Below, in pieces: positions 1-11,226 of a stretch of 64,000 nucleotides of DNA. Below the pieces are notes generated by a model. It was not told the origin of the DNA. It did no database searches and was given only the letters and a program-made list of their open reading frames with translations. Position numbers and translations under genes: made by a program. Every line of letters starts with the position of its first letter. The first letter of the stretch is position 1. The stretch comes from Diphasiastrum complanatum. Lineage: Eukaryota > Streptophyta > Lycopodiopsida > Lycopodiales > Lycopodiaceae. The stretch is taken from the NCBI GenBank assembly GCA_029204225.1, contig CM055102.1:46151820-46215819 (forward strand), given 5' to 3'.

Positions 1-1719
1 AGAACAAGATGCTCAAATTCCAAATAGACAAAGTGACTATTCAGACGACGAGCAGCAAGGCGCACATCCTGTACCCAGGACACTTGCTACTCATCACAAT
101 TCAGCAGTCAGCAAAGGCAAGGCCATCGATCTGACTGCAAACTCTCCAAGAAGATCCACGAGAGAAAGAAGAGCACCTATCAGATTTGTACCTGATAGCT
201 CAGCCTATATATCAGAGGAATTCTGTGGATTTGGAGGAGAACCTCAAACATATGAGTAAGCTATCAATTGTCCAGATAAGGACAAGTGGATTAAAGTGAT
301 GGAAGACGAGATGAATTCCATGGAGTAGAACAATGTTTGAAATCTGGAGCCATTACTAGCAGACATGAAGATTGTAAAGTGCAAATGGGTTTTCAAATAC
401 AAGTACGGACCTGATGGCAACATATCAAAATACAAGGCCAAATTGGTGGCGAAAGGTTTCTCCCAGAAGTATGGTGTTGACTATACTGAAACCTTTCTCC
501 AGTCATAAAGCATTTGTCCTTACCCTACTATTTGCATGTGTAGCAATGTACAGTCTCAAGATCCACATAGTGGATGAAAAGACCACCTTCCTACATGGCA
601 AGTTGAATGAAGAGGTCTATATGGACCAACCACCAAGATTCATCTGCTCACGCTTTGCGAACTACACCTGCCAAATGCAAAGAAGCATATACGGACTGAA
701 GCAGTCTGCCAGGCAATGATATAAGAAGAAGGATCACACTCTCAGATCCTTAGGATTTCAACCATTGATGGCCGACTACAATGTCTATACAAAGATCACA
801 GATGGAAAAATCATAATCATAGCAGTCTATGTGGATGACACTTTGATCCTGTCCGGAAGTGACGAGCTGATTGCTCAGGTGAAGCATGATATTTCATAGC
901 ATTTTGAAATATCAGACCTAGGGGAAGCAAGATGCTACCTAGGATTGTAGATTGACAGAGATCTCGACGGAGGGAAGTTGTATCTTCCCTAGTCAAGATA
1001 CATTCAGAAAATCATTGATGATTTTCAAATGATAGACTGCAAGAAAGCTAATATGTCGATGGTAGCTGAAACAATTCTGACCAAGCAAGACTATCCGCAA
1101 AATGCAGAAGAGTAGGAAGCCATGCAGAACGTGCCCTACAGGAGGTTAATCAGATCACTCATGTACTTGGCAGATAATATATGTCCCGACATTGCTTATG
1201 TAGTTTTCAGAATGAGCCAATTTAATATCAATATGAAGGATTCCAAATCAAATCCTACAGCGATGCAAGCTGAGCACCCCTAAAAGGTGATTGCAAGAGC
1301 ATCTCAAGAGGGTGTACAATAGCAGCCGGTGCAGCTGTGATATGGATCAGCATGAAGCAGACCATAATTGCGCAATCATCCTGCGAAGCAGAGTATGTTG
1401 CAGCAGCCAAGATGGAGAACGAGCTTACATGGCTCAAGGACTAGGAGAGAACTCCAACGAGCCACTGCTACTATTCATGGATAACACATCCGCCATTCAT
1501 CTGATGAAGGATCCAGTGTTTCATTCCAAGACGAAACACATTACTATCAAATATCATCTGAGAAGAGATCTGGTTGAGAAAGACAGGCTGAGGACCGAGT
1601 TTATTCCAACGAAACAGATGGTGGCTGATATTTTCACAAAGCCTCTTGACAAGACAATTTTTGAGAAGCAGCGTACAAGCTTAGAAATCAGAAAAATACC
1701 AGCTTTGAGAGGGAGCTAA
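1..1719 (+). pseudogene. Ty1/copia (family B, copy 1) pol remnant: RT and RNase H
   Basis: Decayed 3' half of a copia polyprotein that would copy element RNA into DNA. Reading across frames, the pre-RT linker (RRSTRERRAP) is followed by the RT start KWVFKYKYGPDG at about 375-415, by IYGLKQSARQ at about 690-718, by the RT catalytic YVDDTLIL at about 829-852, and by the RNase H end ADIFTKPLDK at about 1626-1655. Stops are frequent, for example at 326-328, 717-719, 946-948 and 1112-1114, and there are frame changes near 500 and 1280. Only the last segment, 1291-1719, stays open for long. The stop at 1717-1719 directly follows a polypurine tract (1704-1716) and coincides with the LTR start. The final 80 residues closely match those at 45830-46081, so both belong to one family. 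The element is dead; its 5' part lies outside the window. Confidence 0.9.
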
Positions 1720-2690
1720 AGAAACTGAGAGTTTCTATCTTTCAAAGCCTTTTCATTTTTCCTTAGTTTTTTCTTTGTTGTTTTTTAGCAACTATGTATT
1801 TTGAGCTATGTTTCGCACAGTCTGCTTTTTTGAACTGTTTTGTCGCACAGTTCGCATTTTTGGGTCATGAAGGTAGGTCTAAGACACTTAGAAAATAACT
1901 CTGGCAACTTTTCTCGACATTGTCGCATTTTTCACTTTTTTGCGAAAAAGGTGACAGTCTGTAAATGCCTTAGAAATGTTTTTCAGGCCTACCTTCGGGT
2001 TTTTCGCTTTTTTCACCTTTCAGGAAAAAGGCGAAGTTGTCCTTGTAAAAGTGAAGGTGCCCTTGAAAAAGCGAAAGTGCCCTTGAAAAGATGACGTTGT
2101 TATTCAAATTGCGAAAGTGTCTTTTGGCAAAAGGTGAAGGCCTGCATCGTGAAGGCACGGGCAATGGGCAGAAGACAGCTAATGCACGAACAACAGGAGA
2201 AGGTTATATGACACGACACGACACAAAATTCTTCGCAACACGGAACTCTTCACGCTCTAAGGACCAGGAAGATCAAACAAGTACCATGTAGTATAGCTTC
2301 CTGATCAGATATGATGATGTCATCAGAAGAGCGTTAGGACGTGCCTAATTCACCGCTCTTGTAATCTGAGATTAGTTGTAGATCGTTTAATCTCTCTAAT
2401 CAAAATGTTACTCTAAATATATGTATTGCTAGATCCATCAAGAAGAAAACAGTTAGGAAGAGAGTCACAGACATAGAGTGAGTTTACAGATTAACAGTAG
2501 CTAGTCATACTATTCGTGAGAGAGAACATCTCTCGCGCCAACGCGCTGACAGCGCTCAAAGGAGATATTGTAAATTCAGTTTTGATAATAGAAGAGATTT
2601 TTCTCAATGCTCTGTTTTGTGATGTGTATGATCTGCAATATTGGAATGCATGCTAGCAGTAGATAAATTTTTGTTGTTGTTTTGCAAGAA
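1717..2690 (+). repeat. 3' LTR of copia B copy 1
   Basis: Starts immediately after the polypurine tract TTTGAGAGGGAGC. The sister copy at 46079 begins TGAAGAAAC, with the expected TG; here it is TAAAGAAAC, one G-to-A change. It shares the CGCACAGTCTGC and GAACTGT blocks with 46140-46205. The region 2290-2655 also resembles 58590-58915 inside the copia D LTR, so B and D are related clades. The right boundary is uncertain. A weak primer-binding-like word at 2694-2705 (TGGCATCAATGG) suggests it ends near 2690, where gypsy sequence begins. Confidence 0.65.
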
Positions 2691-2692
2691 TT

Positions 2693-2985
2693 GTGGCATC
2701 AATGGAACTTGGATATGAGGATTTTAGACTCCAAAATCTAAGTGGCAGCCTTTTCATATTCACCGATGGTTGCCTTGGCCTTTTCCAACTCAGTCAAGGC
2801 CGTACCTTTGAATATGTCAAAGCGGCCTTGGAATCCTTGAAGGGCCACTTTATAAGTGCCAACGTTTTTAAACAAATACCCGATTTTCGTTGGAGTTATC
2901 GGATGATCAAAAATCTGCATCTAAAAATATGCACCACACTCAAAATGGAGTATTTCGGAGACTGAGAGGTGTCAGTAGAAGACAT
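2693..2985 (-). pseudogene. Ty3/gypsy (family G1, copy 1) gag-like 5' fragment
   Basis: On the minus strand an ATG at 2985-2983 opens a frame beginning MSSTDTSQSPKYS. It is followed in shifted frames by a charged, helix-prone segment including TELEKAKATIGEYEKA at about 2740-2790. It is placed as a gag start because it follows a TATA-bearing LTR-like leader, as does the ORF starting MASSSSEDSG at 13953 in the second copy of this family. It is cut off after about 290 bp by the copia B LTR. No gag domain can be recognised directly, so the assignment rests on position. Confidence 0.45.
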
Positions 2986-2989
2986 GGTG

Positions 2990-3800
2990 ATTGGACAGTA
3001 AGTGTGAGTGTATATCAGAAGGCAAAAAAAGTTGACAGAAAGTTTTGGTCGTGAAAAAATTTTTCAAGAGTTCCACTAGCACAAGTGACAAATGAATCGA
3101 ATTCCACCTATTTATAGGTGAATTTGGATTACACAAAATACTAGTTTGGTTGATCAGTGCTAGAAAAAAATTTGCAGGCTTGTTCAATACTTTGAAAATA
3201 GCTTCCAATATTTCCAGCAAAGGTCTGGGACAAAAATAACAGTCTGGCGAACGTTCTGTAGATCTGGCAAAGGTAAGGCCATCATTCGTCCAAGTACTGT
3301 ATAAATGAAAAAATTTAGGATCTGAACCTATGACTGACCTAAATTTGACATTTTAAATCCATCTGGCATGTCGACAAAGGTTCATCAAGACTGGAAGATG
3401 ATCGGCAAACGTTCCCAAAATGGCATAATGCTTAACATTCACCTAAGGTAAAAACAAATACCAACTGGTTAAAATAATGTTCGCCCAATTCAGTATGGGT
3501 ATATCTGAGGTGGATCTTGCTTCTAAAAATTTGGCGAATAATTCTAACACAATTTGTGCAAAAAATGACCAAGAAAGTAATTTTTCAAGTCATTTTTCAT
3601 AAAGATTTGATTCTTGAAAATACTTTTCTTCAATTCTCCTTGATCTGATGACATTTTTGACTTTTGCTCACTAGTCTTTCCATATATATTTTTTTTTGTT
3701 TTGTTGTTTGTTTTTTTTTTCACTGTCTTTTTCTAGAAAAAAATATCAATTGAGTAGTAAAAACAAGAAATTGAAAAACAAATAAAATAAAAGCATCATT
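2990..3800 (-). repeat. Probable LTR or leader of gypsy G1 copy 1
   Basis: Non-coding stretch between the integrase stop at 3806 and the gag-like ATG at 2985, read on the minus strand. It contains CCTATAAATAGG at about 3107-3118, a good plant TATA box lying inside a near-perfect inverted repeat (3105-3120). A downstream block, GAATTCGATTCATTTGTCAC, is shared with 14140-14170 in copy 2. Several scattered CTTTGCC and CGAACGTT words also recur in copy 2. LTR ends are not defined. Confidence 0.5.
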
Positions 3801-3805
3801 TGCAA

Positions 3806-6300
3806 TCATGCTAACTGAACTGGCGGTGTAGGATGCCAAAACTTGCATAGTCGGCTGCCATTTACTAGAGTATCAAAACGTTTTCCATCCAAATGTTTAA
3901 GAATAACTGCTTGATAGTTCAGTATTTCTTTGACTCTATATGGTCCTTCACTGGTAAATTTCAATTTCTCCTTGATCAGCTTAGTTTTATACATCAACGC
4001 TAGATCTCCTTCTGTTTTTTTGTGTAACCGTCGATCGTGCCATGCCTTACGTCGAGCTTTCTCTACTGCTAACGCATGAACTGCCATCAATCTAGTTTCA
4101 CACAATTTGTGCAAAGCTGCATGACGTAGTTGTAAAGATTTATCTTCATCTAATCGCTCTGTTGCTGCTATGTATAGAGATGGTACTAAAAATTCAATCG
4201 ACATGATAGCGTCTTGACCATAAACTAGCTAAAATGGTGTTTGATTCGTGCTCCCTTTATAAGCGATTCTGAATGCCCATAATGTCGCATGCAATTTATG
4301 TTTCCAATCAAACCGACTCGCTTCAACTATTTTTGTCATAATAGTGCAGAGAATTTTATTGGAAATTTCAGCTTGGCCATTACCCCTAGGATAATACGGA
4401 GTACTAAACTAGTGTATAATGAAAAAGCCTTCCAACAAACACTTTATTGTTTGATTAACAAAGTGTGTACCACGGTCGCTGACAATTTCGATTGGACACA
4501 CAAATCTGATAATGATATTTTCATAGAGAAACTTAGTCGTATCACATCGGCAACTTTAACCACTTTGGGTTCAACCAACTTGGTCATATAGTTAGTTGCA
4601 ACGATGATATATGTAGCTTGAGATCCTTTTGTCGTAGGATAAATAGGACCAATATAATCCAGGCCCGATTTTTCAAATGGTACTTGCGATAAAATCGGAT
4701 GTAAGGGTCCATAATTCTGTTTCATAGGTCGTCGTGCTCGTTGGCAAACATCACATGACTGAATATAATTTTCAGTGTCTTTATGAAGTGTAGCCACTTG
4801 ATTTCAAAAGTTTGCAAACAGTAATATATGTAGAGCAATGTCCTTCGCCCATGCCATCATGTAAAAACATTATCAAATCAGGTATTTCATGCGGTAAAAC
4901 ACATCTACGAAGAATATTATCCATTCTGTGACGATACAGTTGTCCAACAATCAATTGATAAGGTTGTGCCTTATGAATTAATTGTCTCTTCTGTACTTTT
5001 GTCAAGGAGTCATTAGGTTGCTCTAGCATCAGGTACTCGACGATATCTGATGCCCACTCAGAACTGGTTCTACATAGAATAACGCAGCATCTAGAAGTTT
5101 ATCATCCACTTAAGTATTAACTAGTGCGGATTCGATTTGTGAAACATGGTTGGCGAGATAATGATGTTTACCTTTTCAAACCACAACCCAAAAGTCAAAT
5201 TTGGTCAATATAAGCAACCATCTTGCAATACACCCTGTATTACACGTCTTGTTTACCAAGTAAAGTAATGGTTGGTGATCTGTATAAAATGCAAAGTGCG
5301 TTTCCATAAGATAATGCCATAATTTCCATACAGAAAAATCATGGCTAACGCTTCACGTTCGGTTGTTGAATAGTTTTTCTCTGGATCTGTAAGTTGTCTG
5401 CTTGTAAATCGTATTGGATAGTCCTTCTTGTATTCACTTGCCTGCATTAAAACTGATCCAATTGCATATTTTGAGGCATCAATGTGAACATGAAATTCAA
5501 TTGTCCAATCTGGAGAACGTAGTATCGGTGCCGAAGCTAACATTTTTTTTAATATTTCAAAGGCTTCTAACGCCTCAACTATCCAAATAGAAAGTCAGTT
5601 TGTATATAGGTCTTGCAAGATCTGCAAAGAAGATAATAAAAATTCAATAATAATTTGCATGACCCATAAAGATATATATACCACATGTCCCAGAACAACT
5701 CCCTGATGAACCCAAATTTGATTGGAACAGTGTGCGGAATTGATAAAACAAGTGAATGAGACACACGAACAATAGAAGACAATAATTCATTCGAGATCAA
5801 ACAAACTTGGAATGATATGTGCATAATAGCTACAACATCATCTTTTGATCCTCTTGATGGTTGGTCACAGGTATGATCCATTGTTGATGAATCAACATCC
5901 TCTTTTTGGGCTACTGGTTTGATAGTCCAAGTGATCGGATCAACTTTGACTGCACGTTCACGATTTTCAAAAGTGATTTTGCCGGTACTTTAGTTATGAA
6001 TCACTTGTGCAACTCATAACCATGGACATCCCAATAAGACTCGGTAGACATTTCGTGCTTCAGGTAAGTCAATTACTACAAAAGTAATGACAAACTGTAC
6101 TCCAGCAATTTTGACAAGTGGGTCTTCAACCATTTCTTGTGGACGGACAATAATTTGATCAGCTAGCTTAATGGCAAAAGCCGTAGGCTTAATCCTTGTA
6201 AGGCCCCACTTTGCGCAGAGCTTTGTTGAAATCAAGTTAACTCCTCAACCTCCATCTATCACGACTGTTTCTTTTGGAAATTGTCTATGCTGTATTGGTA
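3806..6300 (-). pseudogene. Ty3/gypsy (family G1, copy 1) protease, RNase H and integrase remnant
   Basis: Minus-strand gypsy polyprotein with large losses. Reading 5' to 3' on the minus strand: a protease-like segment with VIDGG then GVNLISTKLCAKWGL (about 6270-6014, one stop inside the active-site region); a linker at 5881-5579 (MDHTCDQPSRGSK); then RNase H (5543-5253: FHVHIDASKYAIGSVL, YSTTEREALAMI) with the reverse transcriptase missing between them. Next come the integrase zinc region (5029-4780, HDGMGEGH, then CDVCQRARRP), the core start LDYIGPIYPTTKGSQATYII (4670-4600), the catalytic-glutamate block YYPRGNGQAEISNK (4410-4360) and the C-terminal domain (4204-3806) ending KFWHPTPPVQLA. 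Frameshifts occur at about 4790 and 4440. The family is shared with 15014-15520. Confidence 0.85.
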
Positions 6301-7300
6301 GGGTAATATTTTTTTGCTCACTTTTCTAGGCTGCTCCGACATGGAGTACTTCATTAGATTCTTCAAATCCAGCACAAAAAGGTGGTTCTTGATGGACTTC
6401 TGGTTCAGTTTGAGTTAACTTTTGTACTAATACTACAGATTTTCTATTATTCTAACAATATTAACATTTATCGAACTTAAGATGCCCATTTACTATAAAT
6501 AAAATCTTCAGAAGTTTCAGCGGAAGTTTTGGCGAAGGTTACAAATGTAATACTGTTATTTTTGCAAAAAAGACTTTTTTGACAAAAATGGAACAATATG
6601 ACACGTGGTCTGTGCTTATCGTTTGTCGAACTCACTGATGAACTAAAATAGTAAATTAGATTGACACAGACTTTGGTGAAGATTCTTTTTGAAAACTAAA
6701 ATTTTTTGTGAAAAGGTATTAAGATCTCACAAAATCTTACATATTTCTAGATGAACAGTCACTTTGACCTTCTATTTTTTGAATTAACATTCGTTGACCT
6801 AGCAGTAGATAGACCTGAATCACACCTAATCGGAAGAATGTTCTCTTTCTGTATTTTTTTAGGGTTTTGGGTGTTTTTTGGTGTTTTCTGATGATTTTTT
6901 GATGTTTTTGAAAATCTGCTGGGAAGGAATGTTCGCCCTTCAAACTAAAGGTTTTGTGATCAAAACTAAAGGTGTCTATAACTCGGCGAATGTTTCTTGA
7001 AAGAAGGTAAAAAGCTATCAGCTCTGATGACGATTTTTGCCTCCTTTTGACCAAGATCTGGCAGATTTGATCGATTGTTATTGTTTTTTCTGATTTTTCA
7101 GATACAGATGGATCTTAAGAATGGTGATCTGAGTAGCTTCCATTGCTCAATAATCAGAATAGATTTCAAACAACCAAATACATTCTTGAATTGAATTTCA
7201 ACCAATTTTGGTGGGAGTCCCAACTTTATTCACTAACTTGACATTTAGACCTTGCAACATTAAAAGTTCCGCAAAAAGGGTGACTTTCTAATTATCAAAT
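6301..7300 (-). repeat. Gypsy G1 upstream region, mostly non-coding
   Basis: The part nearest the protease (6300-6480) reads on the minus strand as a decayed zinc-knuckle-to-protease linker (GHLKFDKC, then KLTQTEPEVHQEPPF). From 6480 to 7300 I see no coding sequence. It is AT-rich with recurrent GGCGAA and TTCGCC words like those at 3230-3560, and CTCCCACCAAAATTGG near 7215 resembles 14235-14255 of copy 2. It may be a 5' LTR with most of gag deleted; the boundary with the copia gag at about 7310 is a junction between two elements. Confidence 0.35.
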
Positions 7301-7309
7301 AACTATGTG

Positions 7310-8403
7310 ATCATTGAGTTGGACTTACACAAGCAGGGTGCCAAATCCCTCTCACTTATTAACTAGGGTTAGGATTGCCTTGGGATTCACAAAACCTCCA
7401 ACAGTAGATCACCCTCTTGTCCTCTCCATATGCCAACAAATAAGTGAAGTACTCTTTGTGAAAAGTCATGAACTTGCTCCATTATCAATCCACCATGGAT
7501 CTAGATCTCCATCATTAGCAAGCATACATGAAGACATCACAAAAGCATCATCATTTGCATCTTGAACATCCAAACCATCCTCATCAAGAGTAAGATTACC
7601 TTGCTTGTCTCCTTGATCTCTCTTCTTCTTGTAGCACTCACTTGCAAAGTGTCCTTTGATGCCACAATAGAAGTGCTTGAGCTTTGATCTATTCTATTTT
7701 TGCCATTTGAAGAAGCATCCACTTGATCTTGCCCTTTAGACCACTTACTTTTGCTTTTGCCCTTGAATTTGCCTTTGATGAACAAAGTCTCCTCTCCAAC
7801 TTGAGATGTTGATGAAGAGCCACCTCTTGCTTGAAGCCTATATTCTTAATTGATCAAGATCTCTTGAAGATCAATCAAACTTGGCAAAGTTTGTTGAATA
7901 GCGAGACATTGAACAATGTTAGCATGAGCATCCAATAATCCATTAAGAATAACTTGAACAAGCTCTCCTTCCTTAATGCTCTCATCAATGCAAGCCAACT
8001 CATCATTCAATGCTTTCACCCTCAAAATAAAAGTATGTGGACTTTCTTCACTATTTTGCAAACAAGAAAAGATTTGCCTTCTTAGAGTCAACACTCTAGA
8101 AGTAGACTTGGATTCATAAAGCTTCTTCAATGAATCCCAAGCATCCTTTGATGAAGTACTCTTACCAATTTCCTTGAGAAGCTCATTGGTAATATTCATC
8201 TTTATCATGTGTAGAGCCTTTTTGGCCCTCTTGTCATACCTCACTTGATCTTCTTGTATTTTTTGTCTCTCCTCCAAACCTATGACAATATCCAAAACAT
8301 CATTCATCTCAAGAAGTGATTCCATCCTCACTTTCCACAATGAGTAGTTACTTGAGGTAAGCCTATCATTGGCTTCCAACATGACTCCACTTGATATAGC
8401 CAT
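7310..8403 (-). pseudogene. Ty1/copia (family A, copy 1) gag and start of protease
   Basis: The gag ORF starts MAISSGVMLEANDRLTSSNY (ATG at 8403) and stays open for 185 codons with the copia gag (UBN2-type) pattern: SNYSLWKVRMESLL, AKKALHMIKM, DAWDSLKKLYESKS, LTLRRQIFSC. A stop (TAA, probably from CAA) at about 7848 precedes the basic linker FIKGKFKGKSKSKW. After a frameshift come a defective zinc knuckle (HFYCGIKGHFASEC, first Cys replaced by His) and a protease start, WWIDNGASS, where the usual DSGA has become DNGA. The sequence then fails and joins gypsy DNA near 7310. It is homologous to 32119-33146 and 28023-28300. Confidence 0.88.
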
Positions 8404-8745
8404 GTAGCAATGACCTGATCCTCTCTTTCAACCTATTTCAATTCACAAAGCACTCCTATGAACAACAATTTTTTTTTTCAAAGGGAAATCACAAATAGAG
8501 TTTTGATCTACAAAAGATCCAATCTACGTATCTAAGAAACTTGATTTTGTTGTAGATTCCAATCTAGCATGCTCTAGCATTGATATTGTAAGAACCACTT
8601 GAAAATGACAATCTTGAGCCATTTGGAAGAAATATTACACAAGTAGCATTATAACCAAAATCATATTAGAAGAACCCATGCAAACACCTGACCACAATCA
8701 CACCAAAACTTGTCTCCACCCTATCCAAAACTGCATCTTAGCCAG

Positions 8746-8757
8746 GCTCTGATACTA
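8746..8757 (-). other. Primer-binding site of copia A copy 1
   Basis: Reads TAGTATCAGAGC on the minus strand, one change from the canonical initiator-Met tRNA complement TGGTATCAGAGC. It follows an LTR ending TTTACA with one spacer base, and lies about 340 bp upstream of the gag ATG at 8403. Confidence 0.8.
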
Positions 8758-8758
8758 A

Positions 8759-8935
8759 TGTAAAGACCACTAGGGAAAACCCCTAAGATGAAGATAGGAA
8801 GACACAACAAGAGAGACTATGGAGCAAAACCACCCAATCAAACCTAGATCCCTCCTGGAGTTCCCTCATGGATCTAGCCCCCAAGCCATGTTATGTGATA
8901 GCAAGAGGAGAAGAGCTCAACTGGTAAACTGTTTA
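8759..8935 (-). repeat. LTR end fragment, copia A type 1
   Basis: Nearly collinear with 36413-36590 (both contain GCCCCCAAGC and AAGAGCTCAA on the plus strand). The match stops near 8935, where the unidentified spliced gene begins, whereas the copy at 36.4 kb continues for another 250 bp. This marks the left edge of a foreign segment. Confidence 0.75.
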
Positions 8936-8965
8936 TTTGATTTGTATTGGTGATACAACTTTCAT

Positions 8966-10798
8966 TTGCACAGTGATAATATGCATTATCAATTTATTAA
9001 ACATAATTTGAGTCTTATGCGTTTGTTGCAAATCATGTTTGGTGGCAAAGAACTATTTAATAGATCGTTCATGCATTGGATCATCTTTAAGTCATGTTTT
9101 ACCAAGAAAGTCAGCAAAGCAATGATGAAAAATGCTCGGTTTGAAAAAATGAAAAATGAAATTGCAGAAATTGTTTTAAATAAGCTTCAAACTTACTTGG
9201 ATGCAAATGTGATACAAGGTGCATGTGATGTTTTTGGAATTAGCAGAAATGCTTATTTTACATTTTATGAAATAGTTAAAGAAGTCTTTTCCCAAGTGAT
9301 GGTGAATAAAACTTATCTTCCTCATCCATATCGGGTAAGATTAGCAAGAAATTATTACAATGATGGAATGTTCAAAGTAGTTGGCCAACCACTTTGTATA
9401 ACTAAATTATACAAATCAGAATATGGTGAGCTCAATTGCAACGATTGCAATAATATTTTTCTTGATGTTGAAAATGTTTTAAAATACATTATTCGATTCT
9501 ATAAACTAGACGAAGATCAAGTAAATAGAAAGATCATTATAGTAGTAAAATTGGATAAATCTGAAATCATCAAAGGTCAGAAGTTGGAACGAGTGAGTGT
9601 CACTTTGATAAACAAAATTTCAAATACAGATGATCGAATGTTTAGTGTTCAATTGGAAAATCACATATGGTGGTTGGCGACATTCCAGGTATACTTTTCA
9701 TATTTCTTTTAAGTATCGTTATTAACATTTCATACATTGTCATTTTTTATTAAACATGTCATGCATTACTTGCTTTTCTACAGGTCTTGAAAGAGGACTA
9801 TAAAATACTTTCATGGATATTTTCACTAACAAATTATGGCAAGATTATAAAGAGACATTTGGAGGGTGAGAAATTTACAATCGAAAATCATGAAAGTTTT
9901 CAAATTCAATGGCACCTTGCAGAGGATTTGAAAATTTTGAAATATATGTATATGTCTCTCATGGGACAACATCAAAGCATGCACGTCTTTATTGCATGAA
10001 GGATTGCTACAATATGAATTTGGAACGACCAAACACTGGACCAACACGAGAAAGGGAAGATCCAAATATGAAAAGTGTTATACAAATTCCATTTTAAAAT
10101 GTTCACATATGCACATTACATGTTGAGGTTCATATTATTGAAATGGAAGAAAAGAAAATGTTCCTATTAAGCCATCAATTGGAGGTGCTAAAGCAAGAAG
10201 ATTCTTATCCAATCACACATGGAAAGAATCTAGATACGGAATTTGGAAAGAAACTGTTCAAGCCACACGAACATTGGAAGTAGTAATTGAGTGAAAAAGG
10301 GACAATTGTGGAACAACTATCAAGAATGAAATCCTTTCATCAGAAGATATGAGGACTTTGCAAAATCATTGCACCACATTTGTAAAATCTATACATGATT
10401 GTTGGAGAAAAGACAACATTACACATTACATGGTACTGATCTATTTCATTTTATGGTACTTATCTCATTCATGATTATATATATTTTATACTGATGCTAC
10501 TTATTTCAACTCTTGTTTGCAGCACATCTTTCTTCATCATGCAACTTATTTTGCAAAGGAATATGGGAGCTTAAGTATCTGGTCATCACAAGGCATGGGA
10601 AAATCACATTGGCAAGCAAGAAGAGCATGTCATAGAGCTACAAATCATGGCAGACACAATTCAAAAAATAAATATTTAGTTCAACTTTTTCGGTATTTTT
10701 ACAGAAGAGTACAATTTAGATATCAAGCTAAAAACTTGCCAAATGTTACAATTTTTCGTAAGGCATTCAAATTCATAATAAAAGAGAGATCCTTGTAG
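8966..10798 (+). pseudogene. Degenerate spliced gene of an unrecognised family (probably transposon-derived)
   Basis: I cannot name this gene. Exon 1 is open from about 8966 to 9688. A GT-AG intron of 95 bp (9689-9783, acceptor TTTTCTACAG) joins phase 0 to exon 2 (9784 onward, VLKEDYKILSWIF). A second phase-0 intron (10433-10522, acceptor GTTTGCAG) joins NITHYM to HIFLHHATYFAKEYGSL, and the last exon ends at 10798. Frameshifts lie near 9955 and 10150, with a TGA near 10290, so it is not intact. Visible features are a hydrophobic and aromatic-rich N-terminal half, a block WHLAEDLKILKYMYMSL followed in another frame by HARLYCMKDCYN, CTLHVEVHIIEMEE, and a C-terminal SIWSSQGMGKSHWQARRACH. By recollection only, this order resembles uncharacterised, probably transposon-borne proteins of invertebrates. 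No terminal inverted repeats were found. Confidence 0.5.
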
Positions 10799-11025
10799 TA
10801 TATTAATAGTCTATTACAAAATATTCTTTAATTTTCATCATCATCCTCTTTAAGATTCAGACGAATGGTATTGTCATGAAGAAACAATCTCCTTTCATAT
10901 GGATCCAAAAATTCTTTCCTTTTGCTCATATCTATGTAACCCGAATAAAGGGCCATTGCAGATGATCTTTTTGTAGTATCATTGGGAGTATAAACCACTA
11001 TTTTAATGGCCAAATACCTTTTGCA
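10799..11025. other. Right flank of the unidentified gene
   Basis: AT-rich. A minus-strand frame (11070-10828, ending RLNLKEDDDEN) runs through it, but its first residues come from LTR sequence, so it is probably chance. LTR homology resumes at about 11030. Confidence 0.3.
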
Positions 11026-11029
11026 TATA

Positions 11030-11226
11030 TCACTCATACAAATACATTCACATGCATGGAGACTTGTCAAACAAAAACTAAGTATGGAACAGCCTTGCTC
11101 TCAGGTAGAGACAGAAACCAACTATCAAGCCTCGGGTAGAGAGAGAATGCCGATGTGACTCAAAATGTTGTATCTCACATTAACTCCAAAAAACATAAGT
11201 ACAAATGAACCATGTCTTCTAATAGG
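11030..11226 (-). repeat. Copia LTR (type 2) internal fragment
   Basis: Homologous to the middle of the LTR at 26757-27414, from CCTATTAGA through the paired pyrimidine hairpin motif (11098-11112 and about 11130-11143 in reverse orientation) to GCATGTGA. It is joined directly to a truncated RNase H, so an internal deletion has fused pol to mid-LTR. The same CCTATTAG point marks LTR sequence at 34126. Confidence 0.7.

Noticed and set aside
10828-11070. 80-codon minus-strand ORF ending in acidic residues
   Set aside because: It starts inside copia LTR sequence and continues into unidentified DNA, so it spans a junction and is unlikely to be a gene.
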